Positions 1 to 12,076 of a stretch of DNA of 64,000 bases are shown one piece after another. The DNA comes from Halorhabdus salina (GTDB taxonomy: Archaea; Halobacteriota; Halobacteria; Halobacteriales; Haloarculaceae): positions 1-64,000 of the forward strand of contig NZ_JACDNP010000010.1 in NCBI RefSeq assembly GCF_013839425.1. Direction: 5' to 3'. The notes under the pieces are model-generated. The model ran no database searches, was not told the origin of the DNA, and worked only from the letters and a program-made list of their open reading frames with translations. Position 1 is the stretch's first letter, and every line of letters begins with the position of its first letter. Position numbers and translations under genes: made by a program.

Positions 1-1
1 T

Positions 2-160
2 ATTTTGTTTCTTGGGGTCAATTCGATCTTCCTGTTGGTTACTTTCATCGTCGCACTTGCAGCATTTATCCCTCGATATATACCTTCAGTTCCATATGAT
101 AGTCCTCAAAATATAGTATTTTTACTATATTTTGTCGTCGTGGCCCTTCTAATATTATAG
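2..160 (+). CDS. C-terminal fragment of a membrane protein (cut by window start)
   Basis: An open frame runs from the first bases of the window to a TAG at 158-160 with no stop. It encodes about 52 residues, made of two strongly hydrophobic stretches (LLVTFIVALAAF and VFLLYFVVVALLIL) separated by a short polar loop with Pro and Tyr. This looks like the last two transmembrane helices of a larger integral membrane protein that begins outside the window. The base composition is more AT-rich than in pheS downstream. I do not recognise the family. Confidence 0.5.
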   Translation: MLFLGVNSIFLLVTFIVALAAFIPRYIPSVPYDSPQNIVFLLYFVVVALLIL

Positions 161-537
161 CTGTTATAAGCTACAATAGCCTATTGTAGTCCTGAAATTA
201 GTCAGTGCCAATAACGACTCGGTTAGTCAATCACTGAGTCTCCAGACCCATCCCTTCGGAACGAAAAACGCGTCATATTTACTTACACTCTTGTGTAGGG
301 GGGTTGTTGGTCGTGGTGAGGCGGATCTATTCGAGACGGTTGACCGCCCGGCTTAGCTTGTCACAACCGAGGTCTGACTCCACAATACTCGAACGACGCA
401 TGGCACGAAATCATAGTCTTGCCTCGATACTACATCTGTAGATCGTATGCAACTTTTTCAGGTTAGTTGTCGTAGAGCGTTACGATTCTAAGTAAGAACC
501 GTTAACTAAGCAACCCCAGTGTATCCGACAACAACTG
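161..537. other. AT-rich intergenic region upstream of pheS
   Basis: I see no credible reading frame or structured RNA in this 377-base stretch. The last 50 bases before pheS contain a TTCTAAGTAAGA stretch that could serve as BRE/TATA, placing the pheS transcription start within about 25 bases of its ATG. Confidence 0.4.
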
Positions 538-2043
538 ATGGAACTCCCGAGCGACCAACTCGCGGTGCTCGAAGCCGCGAGCGCAGACGAGAGGCGTACC
601 GTCGATGAATTGAGCGAGGTGACCGGCCTGGCCACCGCGGCCGTCACGCGGGCCGCCTTCGAACTCGAGGACGCGGGGCTCCTCACCGTCACCGAAACGA
701 CCGAAGAATCCGTCTCGCTGACCGATGAAGGCCGATCCTATCTCGATGAGGGCCTGCCCGAACACCGCCTCTATCGCGCCGCCGTCGAGGCAGGCGCCGA
801 CGAGGGGGGCGTCTCGATGGGACAGGTGATCGGTGCCGCGGACCTGGACGGCGAGGCCGTCGACATCGCGCTGTCGAACTTCGCCCGGAAGGGCTACGGC
901 GAGATCGATTCGGGCGAGATCAGCGCCGAACCCGGCGTCGATCTCGACGCTGATCCGGAAGCGACCGCTCTGGAGACGATCGACGCGGGCGAATCAGTCG
1001 AGGATGCAAACGTCCTTGATCAACTGGAGCGGCGCGACCTGATCGAGCGCGACGAGCGGACCGTCCGGTCGGTCGAACTCACCGACGCGGGCGTGACGGA
1101 ACTCATGGCCGGCATCGAGGAGGCCGAGGAAGTGGATCGCCTGACGCCCGACCTCCTTACCAGCGGCGAGTGGGAGGACGTCACCTTCGCCGAGTACAAC
1201 GTCGAGGCCGACGCCGAAGCGATCGACGGCGGGAAGGTCCACCCCTTGCGCTCGATGGCCGAGCGCGTCAAGGAGGTCCTCGTCGGCATGGGCTTCGAGG
1301 AGATGGAAGGCCCACACGCCGACGCGGAGTTCTGGATCAACGACGCGCTGTTCATGCCCCAGGACCACCCCGCCCGCACCCACTGGGACCAGTTCGCGCT
1401 GGACGTGCCGCCGATGGACGACCTTCCGGGGGGCGTCCGGCAGGACGTCGAACGCGCCCACCGGGAGGGCGTCGGTCCGGACGGCGAGGGGTATCACTCG
1501 CCGTGGGGCGAGGAGATGGCCCGCCAGGTCGACCTCCGCGGCCACACCACATCGCTGTCGGCCCGTCACCTCGCCGGCGTCGCGAAAGGCGACCTCGAAC
1601 CGCCACAGCGCTTTTTCTCCGTCGAGAAGGCCTACCGAAACGACGAGATCGACGCGACTCACCTCCTGGAGTTCTTCCAGATCGAGGGCTGGGTGATGGC
1701 CGAGGATCTCTCTGTCCGGGACCTGATGGGCACGTTCACGGAGTTCTACGAACAGTTCGGGATCACGGACCTGGAGTTCAAGCCGACCTACAACCCCTAC
1801 ACGGAGCCGAGTTTCGAGCTTTTCGGCGAACACCCGGTCACGGGTGAGGTCGTCGAGATCGGCAACTCCGGCATTTTCCGTCCGGAGATGCTCGATCCCC
1901 TCGGCGTCGACTGTGACGTGATGGCCTGGGGACTCGCCTTAGAGCGACTGATGATGCTCGTCACCGGCGCCGAGGACATCCGTGACGTCCACGGCACGCT
2001 GGTGGATCTTGACTATCTCCGTACTGAGGAGGTGCGTTACTGA
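538..2043 (+). CDS. pheS: phenylalanine--tRNA ligase, alpha subunit
   Basis: Cytoplasmic class II aminoacyl-tRNA synthetase subunit; with PheT it forms the heterotetramer that charges tRNA-Phe. The protein has 501 residues. The first ~215 residues are winged-helix-like DNA/tRNA-binding repeats typical of archaeal PheS. The catalytic core follows from about residue 225, with motif 2 (FFSVEKAYRNDEIDATHLLE, near residue 359) and motif 3 (GLALERLMM, near residue 464). Length and domain order are normal for archaea. The ATG is the first in-frame start after the intergenic region. Its TGA overlaps the pheT start by one base, so the two genes form a translationally coupled operon. Confidence 0.97.
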   Translation: MELPSDQLAVLEAASADERRTVDELSEVTGLATAAVTRAAFELEDAGLLTVTETTEESVSLTDEGRSYLDEGLPEHRLYRAAVEAGADEGGVSMGQVIGAADLDGEAVDIALSNFARKGYGEIDSGEISAEPGVDLDADPEATALETIDAGESVEDANVLDQLERRDLIERDERTVRSVELTDAGVTELMAGIEEAEEVDRLTPDLLTSGEWEDVTFAEYNVEADAEAIDGGKVHPLRSMAERVKEVLVGMGFEEMEGPHADAEFWINDALFMPQDHPARTHWDQFALDVPPMDDLPGGVRQDVERAHREGVGPDGEGYHSPWGEEMARQVDLRGHTTSLSARHLAGVAKGDLEPPQRFFSVEKAYRNDEIDATHLLEFFQIEGWVMAEDLSVRDLMGTFTEFYEQFGITDLEFKPTYNPYTEPSFELFGEHPVTGEVVEIGNSGIFRPEMLDPLGVDCDVMAWGLALERLMMLVTGAEDIRDVHGTLVDLDYLRTEEVRY

Positions 2044-3773
2044 TGCCCACTGTTGACATCGCTCCCGACGAACTGCGGGAACTGACCGGCCACGGCGAGA
2101 AAAGCGACGACGACCTCCGGGACGATTTGTTCGAACTCGGTCTGGAGTACGAGGGCGAAACCGACGAGGGCGAGTTGCGCTTCGAGTTCGAGCCCGACCG
2201 ACTGGATCGCCTTTCCGTCGAAGGGGTCGCCCGGTCGTTGCGCTACCAGTATGGCGACGATCGGGGCGTCTACGTCCCCTCGACGAACGACCCCGACTGG
2301 ACGATCCGTATTGAGGATGTTCCCGACGAACGCCCGTACGTCACGGGCGCGGTCGTCCGTGGCCTGGATCTCGACGAGGCGTCGCTGGATTCCCTGATCC
2401 AACTCCAGGAGAAACTCCACGCGACGATGGGTCGCAAGCGCGCCAAAGGCGCGATCGGGGTGCACGACCTGACAATGCTGAAGGGCGGCGAGGCTGCTGA
2501 CGATGGCAGCGGCAAGTCAGTTCGCTACACCGGCATCGAACGCGACGGTGATACTTTCGTGCCGCTGGAGGGCGACGCCGAAATGACGCCCGGTGAGGTC
2601 CTTGCAGGCCACCACATCGGCGAGGAATACGCCGATCTCGTCGCCGAGTACGATCGCGTCCCGGCGATCTACGATTCGATCGGCCTGTTCTCGTTCCCGC
2701 CCGTGGTCAACGGCCGCCGGACGGAGGTCTCGACCGAGTCACGGGACCTCTTCATCGAGATGACCGGTACCGATCAGTGGACGATCGATCACATGCTCAA
2801 CGTCGTCTGTTACGCCTTAGACGCCCGCGGCGGGACGATCGAAGAGGTCCGCGTCGAGTACGAGAATCCGCCTGCGGAGTACGGTGCTGAACTGGTCCGG
2901 CCGGACTTCACGACGAAGACCAAAACCGTCGCTCACGACCGGATCGAGCGCACGCTCGGGATCGAACTCGCGGACGATGACGTGATCGACCTGCTCGAAC
3001 GGTCCGGACTGGACGGTGAATCGACCGGAGCAGACGGCGAATCGGCCTACAACGTGACGATTCCACCGTATCGCGTCGACGTGCTCCACCCGGTCGACGT
3101 CATCGACGACGTCGGGCGCGCCTACGGGTTCAACGAACTTGAGCCCCGCTACCCTGAAGTCGGGACGATCGGCGGTCGTCACGAGCGCGCCCGATTAGCG
3201 GAGGCCGTCCGGACGGCTCTGGTTGGACTCGGGTTCCAGGACTTGTTGAACTTCCATTTGACGAGCGAAGACGAACTTCGGGAACGAATGCGTCTCGACA
3301 CTGATGGGGACGTGCTGGGGGCCAGCGAACCCGTCAGCGTCACGAACCCCTACAGCGAGGACTACACCGTCGTTAGGACGTGGCTGCTCCCTTCGATCAT
3401 GCAGGTCCTTGAGAACAACACCCACCGTCGCTATCCCCAGGACCTCGCTGAGGTCGGGTTCGTTGCCCAGCGCGACGACGCGGAAACCACTGGTGTTGCC
3501 GAAGCTCACCACGTCGCGGGCGCGCTCGCGCGCCATGACGTGTCCTACGAAGACGCAAAGGCCCGGCTTCAGGTGCTCGTCGATGATTTCGACGCCGAGC
3601 TTGCGACACCACCGACTGAGCACCCGTCGTTCATCGACGGCCGGGTCGCGACCGTCGAGATCGACGGCGATGCAGTCGGCGTGATCGGCGAACTCCACCC
3701 GGCGGTCCTTGTCGAGCACGATCTGGAACTCCCAGTGGTTGCCTTCGAGTTCGATCTGGAACGGCTGGAGTAG
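2043..3773 (+). CDS. pheT: phenylalanine--tRNA ligase, beta subunit
   Basis: Partner subunit of PheS. It carries the B3/B4 region (editing/tRNA contact, roughly residues 60-250), a B5 domain (about residues 280-365, with YNVTIPPYRVDVLHPVDVID) and a catalytic-like class II core in the C-terminal half. At 576 residues it is the compact archaeal form, lacking the bacterial N-terminal EMAP-like and C-terminal FDX domains. The start ATG overlaps the pheS stop (TGATG). The last ~20 codons are present a second time just downstream (see the repeat at 3714-3900). Confidence 0.97.
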   Translation: MPTVDIAPDELRELTGHGEKSDDDLRDDLFELGLEYEGETDEGELRFEFEPDRLDRLSVEGVARSLRYQYGDDRGVYVPSTNDPDWTIRIEDVPDERPYVTGAVVRGLDLDEASLDSLIQLQEKLHATMGRKRAKGAIGVHDLTMLKGGEAADDGSGKSVRYTGIERDGDTFVPLEGDAEMTPGEVLAGHHIGEEYADLVAEYDRVPAIYDSIGLFSFPPVVNGRRTEVSTESRDLFIEMTGTDQWTIDHMLNVVCYALDARGGTIEEVRVEYENPPAEYGAELVRPDFTTKTKTVAHDRIERTLGIELADDDVIDLLERSGLDGESTGADGESAYNVTIPPYRVDVLHPVDVIDDVGRAYGFNELEPRYPEVGTIGGRHERARLAEAVRTALVGLGFQDLLNFHLTSEDELRERMRLDTDGDVLGASEPVSVTNPYSEDYTVVRTWLLPSIMQVLENNTHRRYPQDLAEVGFVAQRDDAETTGVAEAHHVAGALARHDVSYEDAKARLQVLVDDFDAELATPPTEHPSFIDGRVATVEIDGDAVGVIGELHPAVLVEHDLELPVVAFEFDLERLE

Positions 3774-3900
3774 CGGTATTTTTCGCCCACGTTTTGCGCG
3801 AGGAGCGTAGCTTCGAGCGGAAAAGGTGGTTGGGCACGATCTGGAACTCCCGGTGGTGGCCTTCGAGTTCGATCTGGGACCGTTACAGTAACGGCTTTTC
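3714..3900 (+). repeat. tandem duplication of the pheT 3' end plus its terminator-like tail
   Basis: The sequence from 3714 to about 3783 (last 20 codons of pheT, the stop and a T-rich tail) is repeated from 3832 to about 3900 with a period of 118 bases. The copy still reads GHDLELPVVAFEFDLGPLQ followed by TAA at 3889-3891, against EHDLELPVVAFEFDLERLE in the gene. Differences cluster in third positions and in the last four codons. The remaining bases up to 4120 are AT-rich and I see no gene in them. Confidence 0.85.
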
Positions 3901-4120
3901 ACCACCGACTGACGTGGATATCCGTTTCTCGTCGAACACTGGTCTGTGATGTCCATATGAGTACCATTTCCACATTTAGATGGATATATGGAGTATTCAT
4001 GTCGGGATAAACTCGGTTATCTACGGATTTGTAATGGTTATGGGTCACTTTGGTCAGTATTACCGCTTCGCGTCGGTATATGTGTCTCCCTCACATACAT
4101 TGATTCAGGAGTCACATTCG

Positions 4121-4342
4121 ATGTCTTCGACCGACAACACCAGTCCGGAAGCGACGTTCGAGCTTCCCGCCGTTCCGGCGGCGGAAGCGGATCCGTCCTC
4201 ACGGCTCGATCGAGCGTTCGACGACCGCGAGGACCCCTCTACACTCACCGTCTTTCCCGCCGACGCCGAGTGGCCGGAGATCGGCACGACCTGGATCAGC
4301 GTCGACGTTGATCACGCCGTTACCGTAACGGACTATCGATAA
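4121..4342 (+). CDS. small haloarchaeal protein, DUF7511-like
   Basis: 73 residues, acidic, no signal peptide or membrane segment. A disordered Ser/Thr/Glu-rich first half is followed by a compact C-terminal block (LTVFPADAEWPEIGTTWISV, then DVDHAVTVTDYR). That block resembles the small haloarchaeal family I know as DUF7511, whose function is unknown. The longer frame upstream is AT-rich and non-coding in character, so I take the internal ATG at 4121. Function is not predictable; the family assignment is from memory of the motif. Confidence 0.6.
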   Translation: MSSTDNTSPEATFELPAVPAAEADPSSRLDRAFDDREDPSTLTVFPADAEWPEIGTTWISVDVDHAVTVTDYR

Positions 4343-4374
4343 CTTCTATTTCCCGTCGTTGCCCGCTGGCAAAA

Positions 4375-5424
4375 TCAGAGATCGGCACCGACTGCGTCTT
4401 CGACGTTTTCGAACCCATCGCGTTCGAGTAGCGTCAACAATCCGCGATTGATATCACGCGCGATGGTCGGCCCGCGATAGACAAAGCCAGTATAGACTTG
4501 GACCATGCTCGCGCCGGCCCTGATTTTCCGATACGCATCAGCGGCAGTGAACACGCCACCGACGCCGATCACTGGCACGTCGGTCCGCTCGGCGACGAAC
4601 CTGACCAGTTGGGTTGCTTGCCCTTCGAGTGGCTTCCCTGATAGCCCGCCCTCCTCGACCCGATCCGGGCTGGATAACGTGGGTCGATCCGTCGTCGTAT
4701 TCGTCGCGACGACGCCATCGAGGTCGTACTCCGCGACGAGTTCGAGTGCGTCTTCGATCGCCGCCTCCGAGAGGTCGGGCGACAGTTTGACCAGGAGCGG
4801 ACTCGCGCCGGCATCGGTCAACGTCTCGAAGATGTCTGCCATCGGTTCCTGGTTCTGTAGCTCCCGGAACCCCGGTGAGTTCGGACAGGAGACGTTGACG
4901 ACGAAGAAATCACCGCCAGCGGCAACCTGTTCGTAGGTATATCGGTAGTCCTCGGCGGCATCCTCCACTGGGACGCCTTCGGACTTGCCGAGATTCACGC
5001 CCACGGGATAGTCGACGTCAGTTTCGGCCAGGCGCGGGCCGACAACGTCCGAACCGGGATTGTTCAGTCCCATCCGATTGACGATCGCTTTGTCCTCAAC
5101 GAGTCTGAACACGCGTGGGCGCGAGTTGCCCTGCTGTGGCTCGGCCGTGACGCCACCGACTTCCACGTGTCCGAACCCCATCGAGCGCAATGCGCCGGGA
5201 ATCTCGCCCGTCTTGTCGAAGCCGGCTGCCACACCGACCGGGTTCGGAAACTCACACCCGAATGCTGAGACGGCGAGGCGCTCGTCCTCGACGAGGAACG
5301 CACGTTCGAGCACTGTCGTGATTGGTGTCCCGTTGACGATGTCTAACCCACCGTGCACGAGTGAGTGGGCAGTTTCGGGTGACAGCTTGAACAACAGCGG
5401 CTTTGCGATATCGTACAAACTCAT
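4375..5424 (-). CDS. pyrD: dihydroorotate dehydrogenase (quinone type)
   Basis: Oxidises dihydroorotate to orotate in pyrimidine synthesis with FMN, passing electrons to quinone. The start at 5424 (MSLYDIAKPLLFKLSPETAH) gives the N-terminal hydrophobic helix region typical of class 2 enzymes. The first 14 codons of the longer frame look spurious. FMN-barrel motifs are present (NRMGLNNPG, VNLGKS, IGVGGVFTAADAYRKIRAGA). The catalytic-base loop reads NVSCPNSPG, with Cys where the Escherichia coli class 2 enzyme has Ser. About 349 residues, normal for the family. It stands alone, tail to tail with the small gene at 4121. Confidence 0.95.
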   Translation of the reverse strand: MSLYDIAKPLLFKLSPETAHSLVHGGLDIVNGTPITTVLERAFLVEDERLAVSAFGCEFPNPVGVAAGFDKTGEIPGALRSMGFGHVEVGGVTAEPQQGNSRPRVFRLVEDKAIVNRMGLNNPGSDVVGPRLAETDVDYPVGVNLGKSEGVPVEDAAEDYRYTYEQVAAGGDFFVVNVSCPNSPGFRELQNQEPMADIFETLTDAGASPLLVKLSPDLSEAAIEDALELVAEYDLDGVVATNTTTDRPTLSSPDRVEEGGLSGKPLEGQATQLVRFVAERTDVPVIGVGGVFTAADAYRKIRAGASMVQVYTGFVYRGPTIARDINRGLLTLLERDGFENVEDAVGADL

Positions 5425-5476
5425 TCGTCGTGGTCGACCCCGTGTGTTCTCCGGGTGTCGTCCCATCGATAGTGCA

Positions 5477-5674
5477 TTAGAATTCGTGTTCGACGTCGTC
5501 TGGGTTTGCTTGCTGAATAATGATCTTGTTGTCCCGAACCCGAACGAAGACCTCGTCGCCGATCTCCATGCCGGCGACGGCTAGCTCGTCTTCGTGGAGG
5601 TTGATGTGGACGTTGTGATACTCGCCGTCCTCGTCTTTTGCGCCACTCGGGCTAAGCTTCTTCTTTCGCACCAT
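5477..5674 (-). CDS. small AbrB/SpoVT-like beta-barrel protein
   Basis: 65 residues with a basic N terminus (MVRKKKLSPSG) and a swapped-hairpin-barrel-like pattern (NVHINLHEDELAVAGMEIGD, then EVFVRVRDNKIIIQQA) typical of SpoVT/AbrB-fold DNA-binding or antitoxin proteins. No partner toxin lies next to it. It is read in the same direction as pyrD, 52 bases upstream of it, so the two may share a transcript. The role is inferred only from the fold pattern. Confidence 0.7.
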   Translation of the reverse strand: MVRKKKLSPSGAKDEDGEYHNVHINLHEDELAVAGMEIGDEVFVRVRDNKIIIQQANPDDVEHEF

Positions 5675-5860
5675 CGCGGTATCTCACCCTGAGCATCGCC
5701 GGACCACACACTTAAGCTTACCGTGCCAGGATCCGGGCGTGACAGGATACAGGTACGCTACGCTCTGTTTACGCGCGCGGCAATATTTTCGTTCATCTTG
5801 CCCCGATTTGCCCCGAATATCGCAAGCCTTCGGACTTCCCCTTAAATATTTTGTGCCTAG

Positions 5861-5886
5861 CCCCCCTTCGATCGGGGGGTATTTTT
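5861..5886. terminator. G/C hairpin followed by T tract, upstream of the MC1 gene
   Basis: Six C (5861-5866) pair with six G (5874-5879) around a loop of about seven bases, followed by TATTTTT. On the + strand this looks like an intrinsic terminator. An upstream CTTAAATATTTTG (about 5841-5853) could be a promoter whose transcript it ends. The T tract merges into TTTTTATAAT, which is itself a good TATA box for the MC1 gene. Confidence 0.4.
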
Positions 5887-5927
5887 ATAATGGGCCATGT
5901 GCTGAGTTGGCATGGAGCGTCGAAACC

Positions 5928-6239
5928 ATGGCACGTGATACGGATAAACGAAACTTCGCGCTACGCGAAGACGACGGTACTGAGTCAAGCGTCTTCTCGG
6001 GGGGCACCCCTCGGCAGGCAGCTCTGAAAGCGGCACGCCGGCTCGATCCGGCACCGAGTGAAAACGAAGCTAACCCGGAGCCACTTCGGCTCCGCGAGAA
6101 GGGCACAAAGAAAGTCCACGTCTATGAAGGCTGGGCCTGGGAGGAATCCGCACCTGACGACAAACCTGACTGGATGCCTGGTGATATTACCAAAGGCAAC
6201 GTCTCTAAGCAGGGCGTCGAGCACCTCAACGAGATCTGA
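5928..6239 (+). CDS. non-histone chromosomal protein MC1
   Basis: Small DNA-bending chromatin protein of the MC1 family (about 93 residues in Methanosarcina), acting in the nucleoid. This copy has 103 residues. Family features visible are a basic first half (DTDKRNFALR, then QAALKAARRL), LRLREKGTKKVHVYEGW and a C-terminal KGNVSKQGVEHL. I chose the ATG at 5928 because upstream codons are non-coding and a TATA-like TTTTTATAAT lies about 40 bases upstream. It sits directly before the rRNA operon in the same orientation. Confidence 0.92.
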   Translation: MARDTDKRNFALREDDGTESSVFSGGTPRQAALKAARRLDPAPSENEANPEPLRLREKGTKKVHVYEGWAWEESAPDDKPDWMPGDITKGNVSKQGVEHLNEI

Positions 6240-6506
6240 TCTGGGCAGCTCCTTCTCTAGATTCCTTCCGTAATTCTCACGAGGAAGTCGATAGCCTCTC
6301 GGTCGCGCACGTACTAGCCTCCGGTGCGCGGCATCCACTCGGCAGTGACCGACGTGCAACAGGCGCGGCATGAACTGTCGGCCTCCAGCCGCGCAGCATT
6401 GTTCCGTGACGTAGTGGCTCCTTTCCGCAACGTAGTGTTCGTAACACGCCCATGTCAAGGGAAGCCATCCCGACCTGCTTGTAATCGCATGACGTGGCGG
6501 GTCTTC

Positions 6507-6523
6507 TTCGACGGGCTTAAGTA
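6507..6523 (+). promoter_or_regulatory. rRNA operon promoter P1
   Basis: TTCGACGGGCTTAAGTA matches the haloarchaeal rRNA promoter layout: a TTCGA element a few bases before a TTAA/TATA-like core. It is the first of three such elements between the MC1 gene and 16S rRNA. The stretch 6240-6815 otherwise contains no credible gene. Confidence 0.6.
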
Positions 6524-6604
6524 TTAACCTCCCATCTGAAGAAATACGCAGCGACGAAGGGCAATTGGCGCCCCTCCGATCGCGTCGTGCCACTCGCGTG
6601 GTGC

Positions 6605-6653
6605 GATTCAATCCGATGCCCTTAAGTGTAACAGGGCACTTCGGATTGAATAC
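6605..6653 (+). promoter_or_regulatory. rRNA operon promoter P2 inside an inverted repeat
   Basis: The core CCCTTAAGTGT (6619-6629) is flanked by an imperfect inverted repeat: ATTCAATCCGATGCCC to the left and GGGCACTTCGGATTGAAT to the right, differing by a two-base bulge. The promoter core lies between the two arms. The 16S-23S spacer promoter at 8595-8606 carries the same GTGCCCCTTAAGTGT core. Confidence 0.55.
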
Positions 6654-6723
6654 GAACGCGGCTCGGACGGGGCCCGATTTGCCCTGGTCGCGACGGACCA
6701 TCCGAACTTCGGTTCGGGGCCGG

Positions 6724-6738
6724 TTCGAAGGGTTTATG
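6724..6738 (+). promoter_or_regulatory. rRNA operon promoter P3
   Basis: TTCGAAGGGTTTATG repeats the TTCGA-plus-TATA-like arrangement and is the promoter closest to the 16S processing stem. Multiple tandem promoters are known for haloarchaeal rRNA operons. Confidence 0.55.
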
Positions 6739-6815
6739 GCCCTTCCTGGTCTACGATGTGGTCCGGAAGACATGAGGATTCCACCCCTGCGGTCCGCCGT
6801 ATAGATGGGATCTGA

Positions 6816-6830
6816 TGTTAGCCCTGGTAG
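6816..6830 (+). other. left arm of the 16S rRNA processing stem
   Basis: TGTTAGCCCTGGTAG is the exact reverse complement of 8470-8484. The two 15-base arms enclose 16S rRNA and form the stem where the archaeal splicing endonuclease cuts a bulge-helix-bulge to release pre-16S. Confidence 0.9.
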
Positions 6831-6927
6831 TTCGGTGACACCCGACTGGGTGTCAGCGAACGTGCTACGATAGCGATCACACCCTTTTGGGTGTGTTCCC
6901 GCCTAACCCTCCCCATTCTGGGGAGAC

Positions 6928-8399
<1,472 letters not shown>

Positions 8400-8469
8400 A
8401 CTGACCGGGATCGGGGCGTTGCCCCGACCCACCTGCACGTTTGCTGACAGCCAGTTGGGCACCTATGGA

Positions 8470-8484
8470 CTACCAGGGCTAACA
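8470..8484 (+). other. right arm of the 16S rRNA processing stem
   Basis: CTACCAGGGCTAACA pairs perfectly with 6816-6830. It ends 13 bases before tRNA-Ala, so cutting here also frees the 5' side of the tRNA. Confidence 0.9.
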
Positions 8485-8497
8485 TTGTACGGCGGAA

Positions 8498-8569
8498 GGG
8501 CCCATAGCTCAGCGGTAGAGTGCCTCCTTTGCAAGGAGGATGCCCTGGGTTCAAATCCCAGTGGGTCCA
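8498..8569 (+). tRNA. tRNA-Ala (anticodon TGC)
   Basis: 72 bases with a 7-bp acceptor stem (GGGCCCA with TGGGTCC, one G-T pair), discriminator A, D-arm AGCTCAGCGGTAGAGT, anticodon stem CCTCC/GGAGG around TTTGCAA (TGC at 8530-8532) and T-arm CTGGGTTCAAATCCCAG. It lies in the 16S-23S spacer, the usual place in Euryarchaeota. CCA is not encoded. Confidence 0.98.
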
Positions 8570-8587
8570 TGGCTCGTATCTGATCGA

Positions 8588-8610
8588 ATCCGTGCCCCTT
8601 AAGTGTGGGA
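8588..8610 (+). promoter_or_regulatory. spacer promoter before 23S rRNA
   Basis: GAATCCGTGCCCCTTAAGTG carries the same TTAAGTG core as rRNA promoter P2. A promoter in the 16S-23S spacer is a known feature of haloarchaeal rRNA operons. Confidence 0.5.
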
Positions 8611-8719
8611 CGGCGCTTTGATTGGGTACGGACGACCGATGCACCATCCCGCGTCAACGCGTGGATGGGAAGGGTTGATGCACGCACCGCCACCGACGGG
8701 CGTGTGAATGATACCGTGT

Positions 8720-8734
8720 GTACGTGCGATCCAG
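8720..8734 (+). other. left arm of the 23S rRNA processing stem
   Basis: GTACGTGCGATCCAG is the exact reverse complement of 11726-11740. Just inside lies GGACGCGTTGCGTC, which pairs with GACGCATCGCGTCC (11703-11716) with one mismatch. The unpaired bases between the two helices form the expected bulge-helix-bulge. Confidence 0.9.
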
Positions 8735-8772
8735 GCGTCCACTGGACGCGTTGCGTCGAGTTCACACTCGAC

Positions 8773-11680
<2,908 letters not shown>

Positions 11681-11725
11681 CATTCATACCGCATGTGAAC
11701 GCGACGCATCGCGTCCAGGCGCAAA

Positions 11726-11740
11726 CTGGATCGCACGTAC
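11726..11740 (+). other. right arm of the 23S rRNA processing stem
   Basis: CTGGATCGCACGTAC pairs perfectly with 8720-8734 and marks the 3' side of pre-23S. Confidence 0.9.
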
Positions 11741-11756
11741 ATTGGCTGTGCATCAA

Positions 11757-11795
11757 CCGATCGCTGGCCTTGCGCGGTTCGATTCCGCGGATCGG
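11757..11795 (+). other. tRNA minihelix-like element in the 23S-5S spacer
   Basis: CCGATC (11757-11762) pairs with GATCGG (11790-11795). Directly before the right arm sits a perfect T-arm: stem CGCGG/CCGCG with loop TTCGATT, containing the tRNA B-box consensus GGTTCGATTCC. D and anticodon arms are absent; ten bases replace them. It looks like the acceptor/T-arm half of a lost tRNA, or a folded processing signal. Confidence 0.5.
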
Positions 11796-11798
11796 CGT

Positions 11799-11920
11799 TA
11801 AGGCGGCCATAGCGGCGGGGTTTACACCCGTACCCATTCCGAACACGGAAGTTAAGCCCGCCTGCGTTCCGGTGAGTACTGGAGTACGAGAGTCTCTGGG
11901 AAACTCGGTTCGCCGCCTCC
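11799..11920 (+). rRNA. 5S ribosomal RNA
   Basis: 122 bases starting TAAGGCGGCCATAGCGG and ending GCCGCCTCC. The two ends pair, and the conserved CCCATTCCGAACACGGAAGT loop is present near 11832. Last gene of the rRNA operon. Confidence 0.96.
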
Positions 11921-11936
11921 ATTCATACTACATTCA

Positions 11937-11978
11937 ACCCATCCAAGAGAGACATCTGTCTCCTCTGGGTGGGTTTTT
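11937..11978 (+). terminator. rRNA operon terminator
   Basis: A strong hairpin (ACCCATCC with GGGTGGGT outside, AGACA with TGTCT at the tip) is followed by TTTTT, 17 bases after 5S rRNA. Confidence 0.8.
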
Positions 11979-12076
11979 CGTCGTTATGGAAGTGCCACTA
12001 CGCCGTGAGTGGCAACACCGTCGAAAATTAGAGCATAAAACGCTGGAGCGTTGGTGACAAGCCGGGAGGAAATCGA

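Noticed and set aside
994..1833. 279-codon open frame antisense to pheS
   Set aside because: It mirrors the codon pattern of pheS and has no recognisable motif; GC-rich genomes give long antisense frames.
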